Positions 1 to 8,632 are shown, numbered from the stretch's first letter. The stretch is DNA of 36,368 nucleotides from JAENVT01 sp031412355 (GCA_031412355.1 JANOCR010000090.1:1-36368); one strand, 5' to 3'. Notes: generated from the letters alone by a model not told the origin. A program made the numbers and translations.

Positions 1-588
1 CGGAACATCGCCGAGGTCGCCCAGATCTGCGGGGCCAGACTGGTGCACGTCAGTAGCGATGCCATCTTCGCCGGCCGGCCAGAGCCGTACCGGGAGTACG
101 ACGCGCCGTTCCCGATCACGGAGTACGGCGTGATGAAGCTCGAGGCCGAACGAGCGGTCGTGTCGGAGTGTCCGGATGCAGTCGTGGTACGCACGTCGCT
201 GCTGTACGGAACGCGGCGCCCTGCCAACATCCAAACCGAGGTCGAACTGGCCATCACCGGCAAGAAGCAAATGACGTTCTACACCGACGAGTACCGCTGC
301 CCTGCCCATGCGGCCGATGTGGCTGCCGCGCTCAGTTCGCTCGCGGCCCGGCCCGAGATCCGCGGCCCGCTGAACGTCGCCGGTCCCGAAGCCGTAAGTC
401 GCGCCGAGTTGGCTGCCGCATTCGCGATCTGGATGGGGTTCGATCCCCGCGCCCTCACCACCGGATCCCTGGCCCTGGCAGGCACCATCAGACCGACCCG
501 CGTTGTGCTCGACTCGACGCTGGCGGCGGCGCACGGCCTGAACTGCCGACCGTTGTCGGAAACGCTGCGACTGCGTCCGGAGATCTAG
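1..588 (+). CDS. RmlD-like sugar-nucleotide-binding SDR reductase (5' end outside window)
   Basis: This is the C-terminal part of an extended short-chain dehydrogenase of the RmlD (dTDP-4-dehydrorhamnose reductase) type, an NAD(P)H-dependent reductase that usually acts on nucleotide sugars. The reading frame is open from the first base, so the N-terminal Rossmann nucleotide-binding half lies outside. Visible are the strand LVHVSSDAIFAG, where family members have a Ser/Thr-Asp-x-Val/Ile-Phe pattern, and the catalytic YxxxK motif as YGVMK. After these come the RTSLLYG and LNVAGPE blocks typical of the family's C-terminal substrate region. No other rhamnose or sugar genes are in the window, so the true substrate cannot be read. 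Its stop codon overlaps the stop of the convergent tldE gene. Confidence 0.8.
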   Translation, partial: RNIAEVAQICGARLVHVSSDAIFAGRPEPYREYDAPFPITEYGVMKLEAERAVVSECPDAVVVRTSLLYGTRRPANIQTEVELAITGKKQMTFYTDEYRCPAHAADVAAALSSLAARPEIRGPLNVAGPEAVSRAELAAAFAIWMGFDPRALTTGSLALAGTIRPTRVVLDSTLAAAHGLNCRPLSETLRLRPEI

Positions 589-1934
589 GTGCCGCTCATG
601 GTCACGTCGCGGATGACCAGGGTGACCCCGGCCGCGCGCATCGGCAACCAGTCGACGTCGTTGCCGATCTCGACGACGTCGTGCAACATTCGCTGCAGTG
701 TGGAGGCGATCGTGAACTCGCGGATCGGCCCGCCGAGCTGACCGTTGGAGATCGACAGGCCCGACGCGCCGACGGAGAAATCGCCGCTGATGGCATTGAC
801 CCCGGAGTGCAACCCGGTGACTGATTGGATCAGCACGCCGTCTTCGACATCGGCGATCAAGGCATCCTGGTCGCGGCTGCCCGGGACCAACTGCAGCGCC
901 AGACAACCGACGCCGGGGGTCCCTTTGAATCCCCCACGGATGGCGTTGCCGGTGCTCTTCGCGCCTACCCGGCGGGCCGAGTACGAGGAGTGGACGAACT
1001 GCTTCAGCACCCCGGAGTCGATGAGGACGTTGCGCCGCGCAGCCAAGCCTTCGCCATCGAGATCGGTCGCTGTGTACGCCTTCGGGTTGGTCGGGTCGTC
1101 GATCAGTGTGACGATCGAGTTGGCGACGCCTTCGCCCAAGCGGTCCTTGAACAGGCTGCGACCCTTCGCCACACTCTCGCCGTTCAGTGTGCTGGAGATG
1201 ATGCCGAGGAAGCTGGCCGTGACATACGGATCGAGCACCACCGTGGTGCGCTTGGTGGGTGGCTTTGTGGCACCGAGCAGGCGTGTCGCCCGGTCGCTTG
1301 CGTCCTTGGCAGCTTTGGCGAGGTCGAACTCCAGTGGCGATCGACCGACACTGAACCCGAATCCTGTCTGGGTCTCGTCGGCGTCGTCGGCCAAGGTGCT
1401 GACCACCACATAGCACCCATTCTCGCGACCGGTTCGGCGGATCCCGCTGGTGGTCGCCACGGCGGATTCCGATGCGGCGTCGGCGTAATTGGCGTCGTCG
1501 ACGCGAATCCTCGGATCGACGGCAAGGGTCAGCCGTTCGAGCTCTTTCGCCAAGGCGATCTTGCCCTCGGTCGAGTACTCGGCCAGCGCGTCGCTCCACA
1601 ACTCCTGCTCGATCACGTCGACACCGTCGAGCTCGGCCAGTCCCGCCCATTCGTCGGGGGTGCCGAACTGCACGTTGTCGCGGGCCTCGGCCAAGACTTC
1701 GGCGACAGCTGCCTCGTCGAGCACACCGGCGTAGGCAAATCCGGTGCGACCGTCGCGAATCACGCGGATGCCGACACCCTCGGTCTGGGCAGCGACGAAG
1801 TGCTCGACCTCGCCCTCGTAGATGCGGATGTCGGTCTCGGCCTCGCGCGACACGAACGCCTCGATGTGCTCGCCGGGTTGGGCCATGGCCACGACCCGAT
1901 CGGCAAGCGCCTGGAGCCCAGTGGTGCCCGTCAC
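585..1934 (-). CDS. tldE: TldE/PmbA-family metalloprotease-like subunit
   Basis: A 449-residue protein of the TldD/PmbA family. TldE (PmbA) partners TldD in a heterodimeric zinc protease known in other bacteria to trim peptides and modified peptide antibiotics. The TldE role fits because the HExxxH zinc motif of its neighbour is absent, while the family core is present (for example VVLDPYVTASFLG and the C-terminal blocks SGLHSGVNAISGDFSVG and LPMRAAG). I chose GTG at 1934: it overlaps the stop of the upstream tldD in a GTGA arrangement, which points to translational coupling. A longer frame runs back into tldD but has no family similarity there. The 3' end overlaps the convergent reductase gene by four bases. 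Confidence 0.88.
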   Translation of the reverse strand: MTGTTGLQALADRVVAMAQPGEHIEAFVSREAETDIRIYEGEVEHFVAAQTEGVGIRVIRDGRTGFAYAGVLDEAAVAEVLAEARDNVQFGTPDEWAGLAELDGVDVIEQELWSDALAEYSTEGKIALAKELERLTLAVDPRIRVDDANYADAASESAVATTSGIRRTGRENGCYVVVSTLADDADETQTGFGFSVGRSPLEFDLAKAAKDASDRATRLLGATKPPTKRTTVVLDPYVTASFLGIISSTLNGESVAKGRSLFKDRLGEGVANSIVTLIDDPTNPKAYTATDLDGEGLAARRNVLIDSGVLKQFVHSSYSARRVGAKSTGNAIRGGFKGTPGVGCLALQLVPGSRDQDALIADVEDGVLIQSVTGLHSGVNAISGDFSVGASGLSISNGQLGGPIREFTIASTLQRMLHDVVEIGNDVDWLPMRAAGVTLVIRDVTMSGT

Positions 1935-3337
1935 GCCGCCGTGCCGCCGATCGTCAACGCCTTGACGCGCAACGTTGGTTGGCCATCGCCGACGGGCACG
2001 CCTTGACCATCTTTGCCACACGTGCCCGGATTGCCCATCGCAAAGTCGTTGCCCAACAGGTCGATATCGCGCAGCACCTGCGGGCCATTGCCCAACAGGT
2101 TGCTTTCGCGCAATGGTTCGGTGATCTCACCGTCTTCGATCAAGTACGCCTCGGTCATGCCGAAGACGAAGTCGCCCGTAGCAGTGTTGACACTGCCTCC
2201 ACCCAGCTTGGCGACGTACACACCGTGGTCGGTCCCGCGGACGATGTCGTCAGGATCCTCAGCGCCGTTCAGGACGTAGGTGTTGGTCATGCGAACCATC
2301 GGAAGGTGCATGTAGCTCTGGCGGCGACCGTTGCCCGACTGCTTGCGACCCTCGTTGCGGGCCCGCAGGTAGTCCCACATGTAGTCGGTCAGCACGCCGT
2401 TCTCGATCAGTACGTTGTACTGGCTGGGATGACCTTCGTCATCGATGCCGATCGCACCCCATTCGCCGCTCATCGTGCCATCGTCGACAAGGGTGACCAG
2501 CGGCGAGGCGACTAGCTCGCCCTGCTTGCCGCGGTACACGCTGCCGCCCTTGGCGATGAGGTCGGCCTCGAGCCCATGCCCGCACGCTTCGTGGAACAGC
2601 ACCCCGCCGCTGCCGCGCTTGATGACAACCGGCATCGTGCCACTGGGCGCAGGGCGGGCGCCGAGCTTGACCAGCGCCTGACGTGCCGCATCGCGGGCGA
2701 GCTCCTCGACGTCGATCGAATCGAACATCTCGAAACCGAACGTGTGGCCGGTGCTCTGAAAACCTGTCTGCATGCCCGCGTCGCCATGGGCGACAACGCT
2801 GATGCGAACCGACTGACGCGCTTGCTCGTCGGATGCCAGCAGGCCGTGCGTGTTGGCGATCATGATGCGCTTGCGGCTGTCCGCGTAGCCAGCGCTGACC
2901 TGCACGATGGCGCCGCCGCTGGCGCGTGCAGCTTCGTCGACGCGCTGCAGCAAAGCGACTTTCTCCGTCTTCGACACCTCGTCGGCGAACCGCTCGACAG
3001 GGCTGACTCGGCGCTCCGGCTGGCGAGTGAGGGCAACGACGTTCGAGCCGCCGGTGCCCTGGCTGGCTGCCGAAGCCGCGGCCTCGGCGGCGGAACGGAG
3101 ACCGGCCTCGCTGAGGTCGGCGGTATGGGCGAACCCGGTGGTGTCGCCCTTGACGACGCGGATTCCGGCACCGCGGTCGCGGCCACTGGTGACCTGCTCG
3201 ATTCGTCCGTCGTCGAGGCCGGCCATGGTTGACCGCTTGTCCTCGATGAACACCTCGGCGAACTCGCCGCCGGTGCGCATTGCAGTGCTCAGAACCCGTC
3301 CGAGTACGTCGGACTCGACGACATCATGTCCGGCCAT
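1931..3337 (-). CDS. tldD: TldD metalloprotease, catalytic subunit
   Basis: A 468-residue TldD protein, the zinc-binding partner of TldE. The motif HEACGH (His249-Glu250, His254) is the family HExxxH metal site, and Cys440 in the C-terminal GTCGK segment corresponds to the cysteine ligand known from TldD structures. The ATG at 3337 is preceded by GGAG at seven-base spacing, a clear ribosome binding site. tldE follows with a four-base overlap, so the two subunits are co-translated. No modified-peptide biosynthetic genes are nearby, so a general role in peptide degradation is the safe reading. Confidence 0.92.
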   Translation of the reverse strand: MAGHDVVESDVLGRVLSTAMRTGGEFAEVFIEDKRSTMAGLDDGRIEQVTSGRDRGAGIRVVKGDTTGFAHTADLSEAGLRSAAEAAASAASQGTGGSNVVALTRQPERRVSPVERFADEVSKTEKVALLQRVDEAARASGGAIVQVSAGYADSRKRIMIANTHGLLASDEQARQSVRISVVAHGDAGMQTGFQSTGHTFGFEMFDSIDVEELARDAARQALVKLGARPAPSGTMPVVIKRGSGGVLFHEACGHGLEADLIAKGGSVYRGKQGELVASPLVTLVDDGTMSGEWGAIGIDDEGHPSQYNVLIENGVLTDYMWDYLRARNEGRKQSGNGRRQSYMHLPMVRMTNTYVLNGAEDPDDIVRGTDHGVYVAKLGGGSVNTATGDFVFGMTEAYLIEDGEITEPLRESNLLGNGPQVLRDIDLLGNDFAMGNPGTCGKDGQGVPVGDGQPTLRVKALTIGGTAA

Positions 3338-3421
3338 TGTTGTACTCCAGTCCTTGGGCAGTCATCCCGGCGATCATCCGGGGAGCCTACCGAGAACCTC
3401 GTTGCCGACCCACCAGACCCG

Positions 3422-3469
3422 CAGTGGTGTGTTACGCGCCCACCCGGGTGGGCGCGAAACACTCCACTG
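3422..3469. repeat. 48-bp imperfect palindrome, two inverted half-copies of a dispersed repeat
   Basis: The stretch between tldD and the IlvG-like gene contains a perfect 22-bp palindrome (3435-3456). It extends to 24-bp arms with two mismatches (3428/3463 and 3434/3457). The left arm reads GGTGTGTTACGCGCCCA and the right arm is nearly its reverse complement. This arm closely matches the 3' half of the repeats at 35985-36089 (GGCGTGTTAGCGCGCCCA), so the locus looks like two half-elements placed tail to tail. There is no T-run on either side, so a standard intrinsic terminator is unlikely, although it sits after the 3' end of the IlvG-like gene. Confidence 0.75.
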
Positions 3470-3475
3470 GGCGTC

Positions 3476-5098
3476 CTAGCCCAGGTTCGAGGTCCGCGGG
3501 TAGACGTCGGCGGGCTCGGTCAGCACGTTCACGAGGTACGGCACGCCTGAGGCGAACGCCCGATCCAGCGCGGGGCCGATCTGCTCGGGATCGATGACCA
3601 GTTCGCCGGCACCACCGAGTGCCCGAACGACCTCGTCGTAGCGACATCCAGGCTGCAGATCGCAGGCCACATCCCAGCCATAGATGGCCTGCATGGGGTG
3701 CTTCTCGAGACCCCACATGCCGTTGTTGCCGACGATGATCACAACCGCCAGGTTGTGGCGGACCATCGTGTCGACGTCCATCAGACTGAAACCGGCGGCG
3801 CCATCGCCCAACAACAGCGCGATCTGGCTCGACGGTCGGGCGACACGCGCTGCGATCGCGTAGCCGGGTCCATTTCCAAGGCATCCGTATGGCCCTGTGT
3901 CGAGCCAGCAGCCGGGCTCGAAGACCTCGACGAACTTGCCGGCGTACGAGGCGAAGTCGCCGCCGTCGCAGATCACCACGGCGTCGCGCGACAGTCGCTT
4001 TCCGAGTTCGCCATAGATCCGCGACGGCCGGATCGGCGCGTCGGTGGCGGTCAGCAAGACCCGGTCGGCAGCGCTGCCGGCTGACTCGGCGGCGCGCAGT
4101 TCGGAGATCCAATCCTCGTGCTCGACGCGAGGCCCCCCATGGTCGGCCAGAGCCCGCAACACTTGTGCCGCGTCTCCGACCACAGTCACAACCTCTACGT
4201 GGTGGGCGACCTGTGAAGCAGCGTCGACAACGTGGGCCACCTCGGCGTTCCCGAAGCGACCGAATCCGAGACGGAAATCGAGCGGTGTGCCGAGCACCAC
4301 CACGAGATCGGCGCGCTGCTTCAGCAAGCCTCGAGTGCGAAGAAAGGCCAACTCGTGATCCGCCGGCAGCGTGCCCCGACCGAGCCCGTTGAAGAAGCAC
4401 GGCACACGAAGCGACTCGGCGGCAGCGGCCAGTTCGACCCAAGCCCCGGCCCAGTACACGTCGCTGCCGACGATGAATGCGGGGCGCTGGGCGTTGGCTA
4501 TCAGCTCGGCCAACCGGGCGACGGCCTCCGGATCGGGAGCCGTTCCTAGCCCGATGGACTCGTCGACGCCGGGAATCTCGCCGGCCGACGGGCCGAACAC
4601 GTCGAGCGGGAAATCGAGAAAGGTCGGCCCTCGGTGCGGCGTCATCGCCAGGCGCGCTGCGGCATGAACCATCGCGGCCGCCTGGCTCGACTCGCTGACC
4701 GTGACGGCCGACTTGGTGATCGAGGAGACCACGGGGACCGGATCCATCTCCTGCAGCGACCCGGAGCCCCATCTCATCTGAGGGGCGCGTCCCCCCATGA
4801 CCACGAGCGGGGATCCATTGAAGTGCGCGGTGGTGATAGCAGACACGCCGTTGGTGATGCCCGGCCCCGCAGTCAGCGCTGCAAAGCCGGGACGACGGGT
4901 CAATTTCGCCCAGCCCTCCGCCGCGAACGTCGCTGTCTGCTCGTGGCGCGTATCGACGACCCGCATCCCCTGATCGCGGGCAGCCTCGTACAGCGGCCAG
5001 ATGTGGCCACCGTTCAACGTGAACATCACGTCGGTTCCGAACGCCATCATGGCGGCGATGGCCTGTTGACCGGCGTGGCCGGCGATCGGTTGGGTCAT
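3476..5098 (-). CDS. ThDP-dependent acetolactate synthase-like protein (IlvG-like)
   Basis: A 540-residue ThDP enzyme of the acetolactate synthase / 2-hydroxyacyl-CoA lyase superfamily. The N-terminal domain has FTLNGGH and DTRHEQTATFAAEGW; Glu53 in RHEQTA is the ThDP-activating glutamate. The C-terminal ThDP-binding motif begins at GDGAAGF and ends near GNN. The order and wording of these blocks resemble the mycobacterial protein annotated IlvG (Rv1820), whose physiological role is uncertain. The true biosynthetic IlvB is encoded at 32953-34701 with IlvN, so this copy probably has another substrate such as a different 2-keto acid or acyl-CoA. No clear ribosome binding site precedes the ATG at 5098. 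A very long antisense-like frame over the same DNA is arginine-rich and not a gene. Confidence 0.82.
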   Translation of the reverse strand: MTQPIAGHAGQQAIAAMMAFGTDVMFTLNGGHIWPLYEAARDQGMRVVDTRHEQTATFAAEGWAKLTRRPGFAALTAGPGITNGVSAITTAHFNGSPLVVMGGRAPQMRWGSGSLQEMDPVPVVSSITKSAVTVSESSQAAAMVHAAARLAMTPHRGPTFLDFPLDVFGPSAGEIPGVDESIGLGTAPDPEAVARLAELIANAQRPAFIVGSDVYWAGAWVELAAAAESLRVPCFFNGLGRGTLPADHELAFLRTRGLLKQRADLVVVLGTPLDFRLGFGRFGNAEVAHVVDAASQVAHHVEVVTVVGDAAQVLRALADHGGPRVEHEDWISELRAAESAGSAADRVLLTATDAPIRPSRIYGELGKRLSRDAVVICDGGDFASYAGKFVEVFEPGCWLDTGPYGCLGNGPGYAIAARVARPSSQIALLLGDGAAGFSLMDVDTMVRHNLAVVIIVGNNGMWGLEKHPMQAIYGWDVACDLQPGCRYDEVVRALGGAGELVIDPEQIGPALDRAFASGVPYLVNVLTEPADVYPRTSNLG

Positions 5099-5121
5099 CC
5101 GGCCAGTGTTTCAGACCAGCG

Positions 5122-5586
5122 TCAGTCGTCGCCCAGCCGATCGTTGTACCCAGCAACGCGACTGGTGCCTCGACGTGGCGGCTTGAAATCGATGTCACTG
5201 ATCGGCATCGGCCGCCCGAGGTGCAGCACACCGATCTGGGCGAACACCGCCAGCCAGTCGATGAAGCGATGGAACACCACCGTGCCGGCGCGCAGAAGAT
5301 CTTCGAGATCGATGGCGACCGGTTGGCCGGCGACCGTGTTCTCGACCAGCGTCATTCCAGACACCGTGACCAGGTTTTGCGTCGCGGGGATCTCGGTGTG
5401 CCCAAACCCCGGGATCGGCCGCATGTGTTGGCCGACGAACCGCCAGCGAACAGCGAAGAACTCGGTGTTGTCGGCACGCCAGGTGGCGTCTCCGATCGAA
5501 TCGTCGCGAATGAAGTCTCCGTCGAGGAATGCTCCGAGCACCGAGCCACTGAGCGTCGTCGACGACCAACAGTTGGGGCACGCCAC
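5122..5586 (-). pseudogene. NTF2/SnoaL-like fold protein, probably N-terminally truncated
   Basis: The frame encodes up to 154 residues from a GTG at 5586. The C-terminal two thirds look like an NTF2/SnoaL-like domain: FAVRWRFVGQH, then NLVTVSGMTLVE, then HRFIDWLAVFAQIGV, which matches the strand order and final helix of SnoaL-type cyclases and related small-molecule binding proteins. The first helices normally found before the RWRF strand are missing. The first 15 or so codons overlap, in another frame, an NTPase Walker B segment and are probably not native. There is a stop just upstream and no ribosome binding site. I read it as a remnant fused by deletion to the NTPase fragment at 5531-5773, but a short functional protein is possible. 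The fold assignment comes from pattern only. Confidence 0.5.
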
Positions 5587-5773
5587 CGTTCAGCTGCTCG
5601 TCGATCCCTGCGGCGCCGGCAGCCTGAGACACGAGCCAGTCGACCAACGTGGATTTGCCCACTCCGGGCGGACCGTCGACGACGACAACCACCGGCTGTC
5701 CAGCAATCGCGGCAGCCAACCATCGCGACAGTTGGGCGCGCTGCAGGATTCGCCCGACGATGTCGACTGCCAC
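5531..5773 (-). pseudogene. N-terminal remnant of a P-loop NTPase (LuxR/AAA-type regulator-like)
   Basis: A GTG at 5773 with GGAGG five bases upstream opens a frame of 81 recognisable codons: VGRILQRAQL, then VDGPPGVGKSTLV (Walker A), then QLLVVDDAQWLGARS (Walker B as in LuxR-family or STAND ATPases). Only about 30 residues separate Walker A from Walker B, where such proteins usually have many more. After Walker B the frame turns into arginine-rich nonsense that overlaps the NTF2-like frame. The start and ribosome binding site look intact but the body is gone, so this is most simply the 5' end of a deleted gene. It is divergent from dxs. Confidence 0.6.
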
Positions 5774-5859
5774 CTTGACCTCCGCGAACGAGACTACGCC
5801 ACGACTTCCGCGCCTACCGCTAGAAATGACCTGAATGCCGACCGCTGCACAGCGGGCAG

Positions 5860-5865
5860 TATCGT
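5860..5865 (+). promoter_or_regulatory. Candidate -10 box of dxs
   Basis: TATCGT (TANNNT) ends 10 nt before the dxs ATG, which would place the transcription start about 4 nt before the start codon. No Shine-Dalgarno sequence is visible. A good -35 box is not seen. The position is divergent from the NTPase remnant. Confidence 0.35.
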
Positions 5866-5875
5866 CGTCTCCGTC

Positions 5876-7822
5876 ATGTCGCTGCACGAGATCCGTCAGC
5901 CTGCGGACCTGCGGGCATTGAGCTACGCCGAGCTCGACGAGTTGGCCGGCGAGATTCGCGACTTCGTCGTTCAGGCGGTTGCCGAGACCGGCGGACATCT
6001 GGGCTCCAACCTCGGTGCAGTGGAGTTGACGCTGGCGCTGCATCGAGTCTTCGACTCGCCCGTCGACGCGATCCTGTGGGACACGGGCCACCAGGGGTAC
6101 ATCCACAAGATCGTCACGGGTCGCCAGAATCGGTTCGATCAATTGCGCCAGGCCGGCGGACTGTCCGGCTACCTCTGTCGTGAGGAGAGCGTGCACGACT
6201 TCGTCGAGAACAGCCACGCGTCGACCATCTTGTCGTATGCCTACGGGCTGGCCGTCGCACGCGACGCTGGCACCGATCCCCGGCGGCACATCGTGGCCGT
6301 GATCGGCGATGGTTCGATGACCGGCGGCATGGCCTACGAGGCCCTCAACAACATCGGTCACTCCGGCCAGCGCGTCATCATCGTGCTCAACGACAACGGT
6401 CGCAGTTACGCGCCGACGATCTCCAACCTCACCGCAGGCCCGACGCCGATGGACCGGTCGATGGCAGATCATCCGAGCCTGCCTGCACGAATCACCGATC
6501 GACTGTCGCACAGCCTCACCAACATCCGCCTCAATCCGGTGTACGTGAGGCGCCAGCGCAAGCTCGAACAGTTCTTGCGCGAGCTGCCGTACGTCGGTCC
6601 GCAGGCCGAAAAGGGTGTCGAAGCGTTCAAGGCTGCGGTGCGCGAGTTCCTGCAGCCGCCGTCGTTCTTCGAGGCGCTCGGTGTGCGGTACGTCGGCCCG
6701 ATCGACGGCCACGACACCGAAGAGTTGGAACGCACCTTCTTGAACGCGATCGAACTCTCGGCGGAGGGGCCCATCTTGGTCCACGTCGTCACGCAGAAGG
6801 GGCGCGGTTACTCGCCGGCGGAGGACGACGACGAGAAGCACCTGCACGATGCGCCAGTCTTCGATCCCGCCGTCGGCCCCCCACCGGCCATTCCCTCCGG
6901 CTACACACAAGCGTTTGCCGAAGGGATCATCAAAGAGGCTGAGGCCGACCGGCGCGTCGTCGCGATCACCGCCGCCATGGCAGGTCCAACCGGGCTGATC
7001 CCGTTCCAGAACAGGTTTCCCGAGCGGTTCTTCGACGTCGGAATCGCCGAGCAGCACGCCGTCACCGGCGCTGCCGGAATGGCCATGGGTGGTCTGCGAC
7101 CGGTCGTCGCGATCTACAGCACGTTCATGAACCGAGCATGGGATCAGATCGTCTACGACGTCGCGCTCCATCGGCTCCCGGTGGTGTTCTGCCTCGATCG
7201 GGCCGGTATCACGGGCGACAACGGACCCAGCCACCATGGCGTCTACGACCTGGCGCTGATGTCGAAGGTCCCTGGCATGCGGTTGCTGGCTCCATCGAGC
7301 GCCCAGGAGTTGCAGGTCATGCTGCACGACGCAATCGAGTTGGCCGACGCCGGACCGGTCGCGATCCGTTATCCCAACGGCACTGCTCCGCAAGTCGGCG
7401 AGCACGAGGTGGGCGTCGGTTTGCGAGCCAATCACCTACGGCGCGGCGACGGTTCGGTGTGCATTCTGGCCGTAGGAAAACTGGTCAGCTTCGCCAAGAA
7501 CGCGGCAACCGTGCTCGTCGACAATGGGATCGACGCCACGGTGTGGGATGTGCGTTCGTGCGCACCACTGGATCCGGAGATGATCAAAGATGCCGCTCGC
7601 CATCGGGTGGTCGTCACATGTGAGGACGGCATCCGCGACGGCGGCATTGGCATGACGATCGCCGACCAGGTGCACGAGATCGCGGATGATGTGCCGGTCG
7701 ACGTGCTCGGCCTGCCGGGCCGATTCATTCCGCAGGGCAAGCCCGATCGGATCCTGACCCAACTCGGGCTCGACGCCGACGGCATCGCTTCGACAGTTCG
7801 TCGCCGCCTCGCCGCTCTGTAG
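5876..7822 (+). CDS. dxs: 1-deoxy-D-xylulose-5-phosphate synthase
   Basis: A 648-residue ThDP enzyme that condenses pyruvate with glyceraldehyde 3-phosphate, the first step of the MEP isoprenoid pathway and a source of the thiamine thiazole precursor. Key blocks are GGHLGSNLG (His41), DTGHQGYIHKI (His72), the ThDP motif from GDGSMTGG (144-151) to the Asn in LNDNG, GIAEQHAV with the catalytic glutamate in the second domain, and DRAGITG before SHHG. The ATG at 5876 begins MSLHEIRQPADLRALS, which lines up with the usual DXS N-terminus. The frame stays open far upstream, but that extension has no similarity and covers other genes. Length is normal for DXS. The crotonase-like gene follows after nine bases, so the two are probably co-transcribed. 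Confidence 0.95.
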   Translation: MSLHEIRQPADLRALSYAELDELAGEIRDFVVQAVAETGGHLGSNLGAVELTLALHRVFDSPVDAILWDTGHQGYIHKIVTGRQNRFDQLRQAGGLSGYLCREESVHDFVENSHASTILSYAYGLAVARDAGTDPRRHIVAVIGDGSMTGGMAYEALNNIGHSGQRVIIVLNDNGRSYAPTISNLTAGPTPMDRSMADHPSLPARITDRLSHSLTNIRLNPVYVRRQRKLEQFLRELPYVGPQAEKGVEAFKAAVREFLQPPSFFEALGVRYVGPIDGHDTEELERTFLNAIELSAEGPILVHVVTQKGRGYSPAEDDDEKHLHDAPVFDPAVGPPPAIPSGYTQAFAEGIIKEAEADRRVVAITAAMAGPTGLIPFQNRFPERFFDVGIAEQHAVTGAAGMAMGGLRPVVAIYSTFMNRAWDQIVYDVALHRLPVVFCLDRAGITGDNGPSHHGVYDLALMSKVPGMRLLAPSSAQELQVMLHDAIELADAGPVAIRYPNGTAPQVGEHEVGVGLRANHLRRGDGSVCILAVGKLVSFAKNAATVLVDNGIDATVWDVRSCAPLDPEMIKDAARHRVVVTCEDGIRDGGIGMTIADQVHEIADDVPVDVLGLPGRFIPQGKPDRILTQLGLDADGIASTVRRRLAAL

Positions 7823-7831
7823 CGTGCCTCC

Positions 7832-8632
7832 GTGCCGAACGAACGCTTCGACCGCTACAAGCGGCTGATCATCGAACAACGCGAACACGGCGTGATGCTG
7901 ATCACGTTGTCGAATCCGGGCAAGCTAAACGCCACCGACGCGGTCATGCACGCGGAGCTGTCCACGATCTTCACCGACATCCACGCCAGCCCCGAGGTGC
8001 GCGCCGTGGTGATCACCGGCGAGGGCACTGCGTTCAGTGCCGGTGGTGACCTCGACTGGATCAGCCTCCAAGTCGGCGACCACAAGCGCACCATGGCGGC
8101 TATGCGCGAGGGTGGCGACATCGTGCGAACGATGATCGAGTGCGACACGCCAATCATCAGCGCAATCAACGGCGTGGCAGTTGGTGCAGGTCTCGCCGTG
8201 GCATTGCTGGCAGACATCTCGATCATCGATCAGGACACCAGGTTCACCGACGGTCACATTCGTATCGGCGTCGTCGCCGGTGACCACGCCGTGTCTATCT
8301 GGCCGTTGTTGTGCGGCATGGCCAAAGCCAAGTACTACCTGATGACCAGCGACTTCATCACCGGGGCCGAGGCCGAGCGGATCGGCCTGGTCTCGAAGGC
8401 TCTGCCGGCCGATGAAGTCTTGCCGGATGCATTGGCCATCGCCGAGCGATTGGCCCGCGGTCCACGCGAAGCAATCATGCTGACCAAACGTGCGCTCAAC
8501 CACTGGCTGCGCCAAGCGCTCCCCAACTTCGAGGCCTCGCTGGCCTACGAAATGCTCAGCTTCCTCGGGCCCGAGTCGGCGGAAGGGCTCGCCGCCCTGC
8601 GTGAGAAGCGGCGGCCCGAATTCCCCCGATGA
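7832..8632 (+). CDS. Enoyl-CoA hydratase/isomerase (crotonase) family protein
   Basis: A 266-residue crotonase-fold protein acting on acyl-CoA-type substrates. The oxyanion-hole segment AFSAGGDLDW and the second block NGVAVGAGLAVALLAD are clear. The two glutamates of true enoyl-CoA hydratases are absent: the first position is Ala in GAGLAVAL, and the second lies in DGHIRIG where hydratases have PEILLG. The segment DGHIRIGVVAGDHA resembles a distinct actinobacterial crotonase subfamily whose reaction I cannot name. GTG at 7832 lies nine bases after the dxs stop. TAGCGT, which includes that stop codon, ends exactly 6 nt before the GTG and could drive a leaderless transcript, although read-through from dxs is equally likely. 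It overlaps the next gene by ATGA. Confidence 0.85.
   Translation: MPNERFDRYKRLIIEQREHGVMLITLSNPGKLNATDAVMHAELSTIFTDIHASPEVRAVVITGEGTAFSAGGDLDWISLQVGDHKRTMAAMREGGDIVRTMIECDTPIISAINGVAVGAGLAVALLADISIIDQDTRFTDGHIRIGVVAGDHAVSIWPLLCGMAKAKYYLMTSDFITGAEAERIGLVSKALPADEVLPDALAIAERLARGPREAIMLTKRALNHWLRQALPNFEASLAYEMLSFLGPESAEGLAALREKRRPEFPR

Noticed and set aside
3435..3456. Intrinsic terminator of the IlvG-like gene
   Set aside because: Strong palindrome but no T-run on the correct side, and clear similarity to the dispersed repeats.
4634..5875. Upstream extension of the dxs frame
   Set aside because: The frame is open, but the sequence has no DXS similarity and overlaps other genes; DXS homology begins at the ATG at 5876.
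5195..7435. Long minus-strand open frame (about 746 codons) opposite dxs
   Set aside because: It is antisense to a clear dxs gene and has biased shadow-type composition; only its last part (5531-5773) matches a protein motif and is reported separately.
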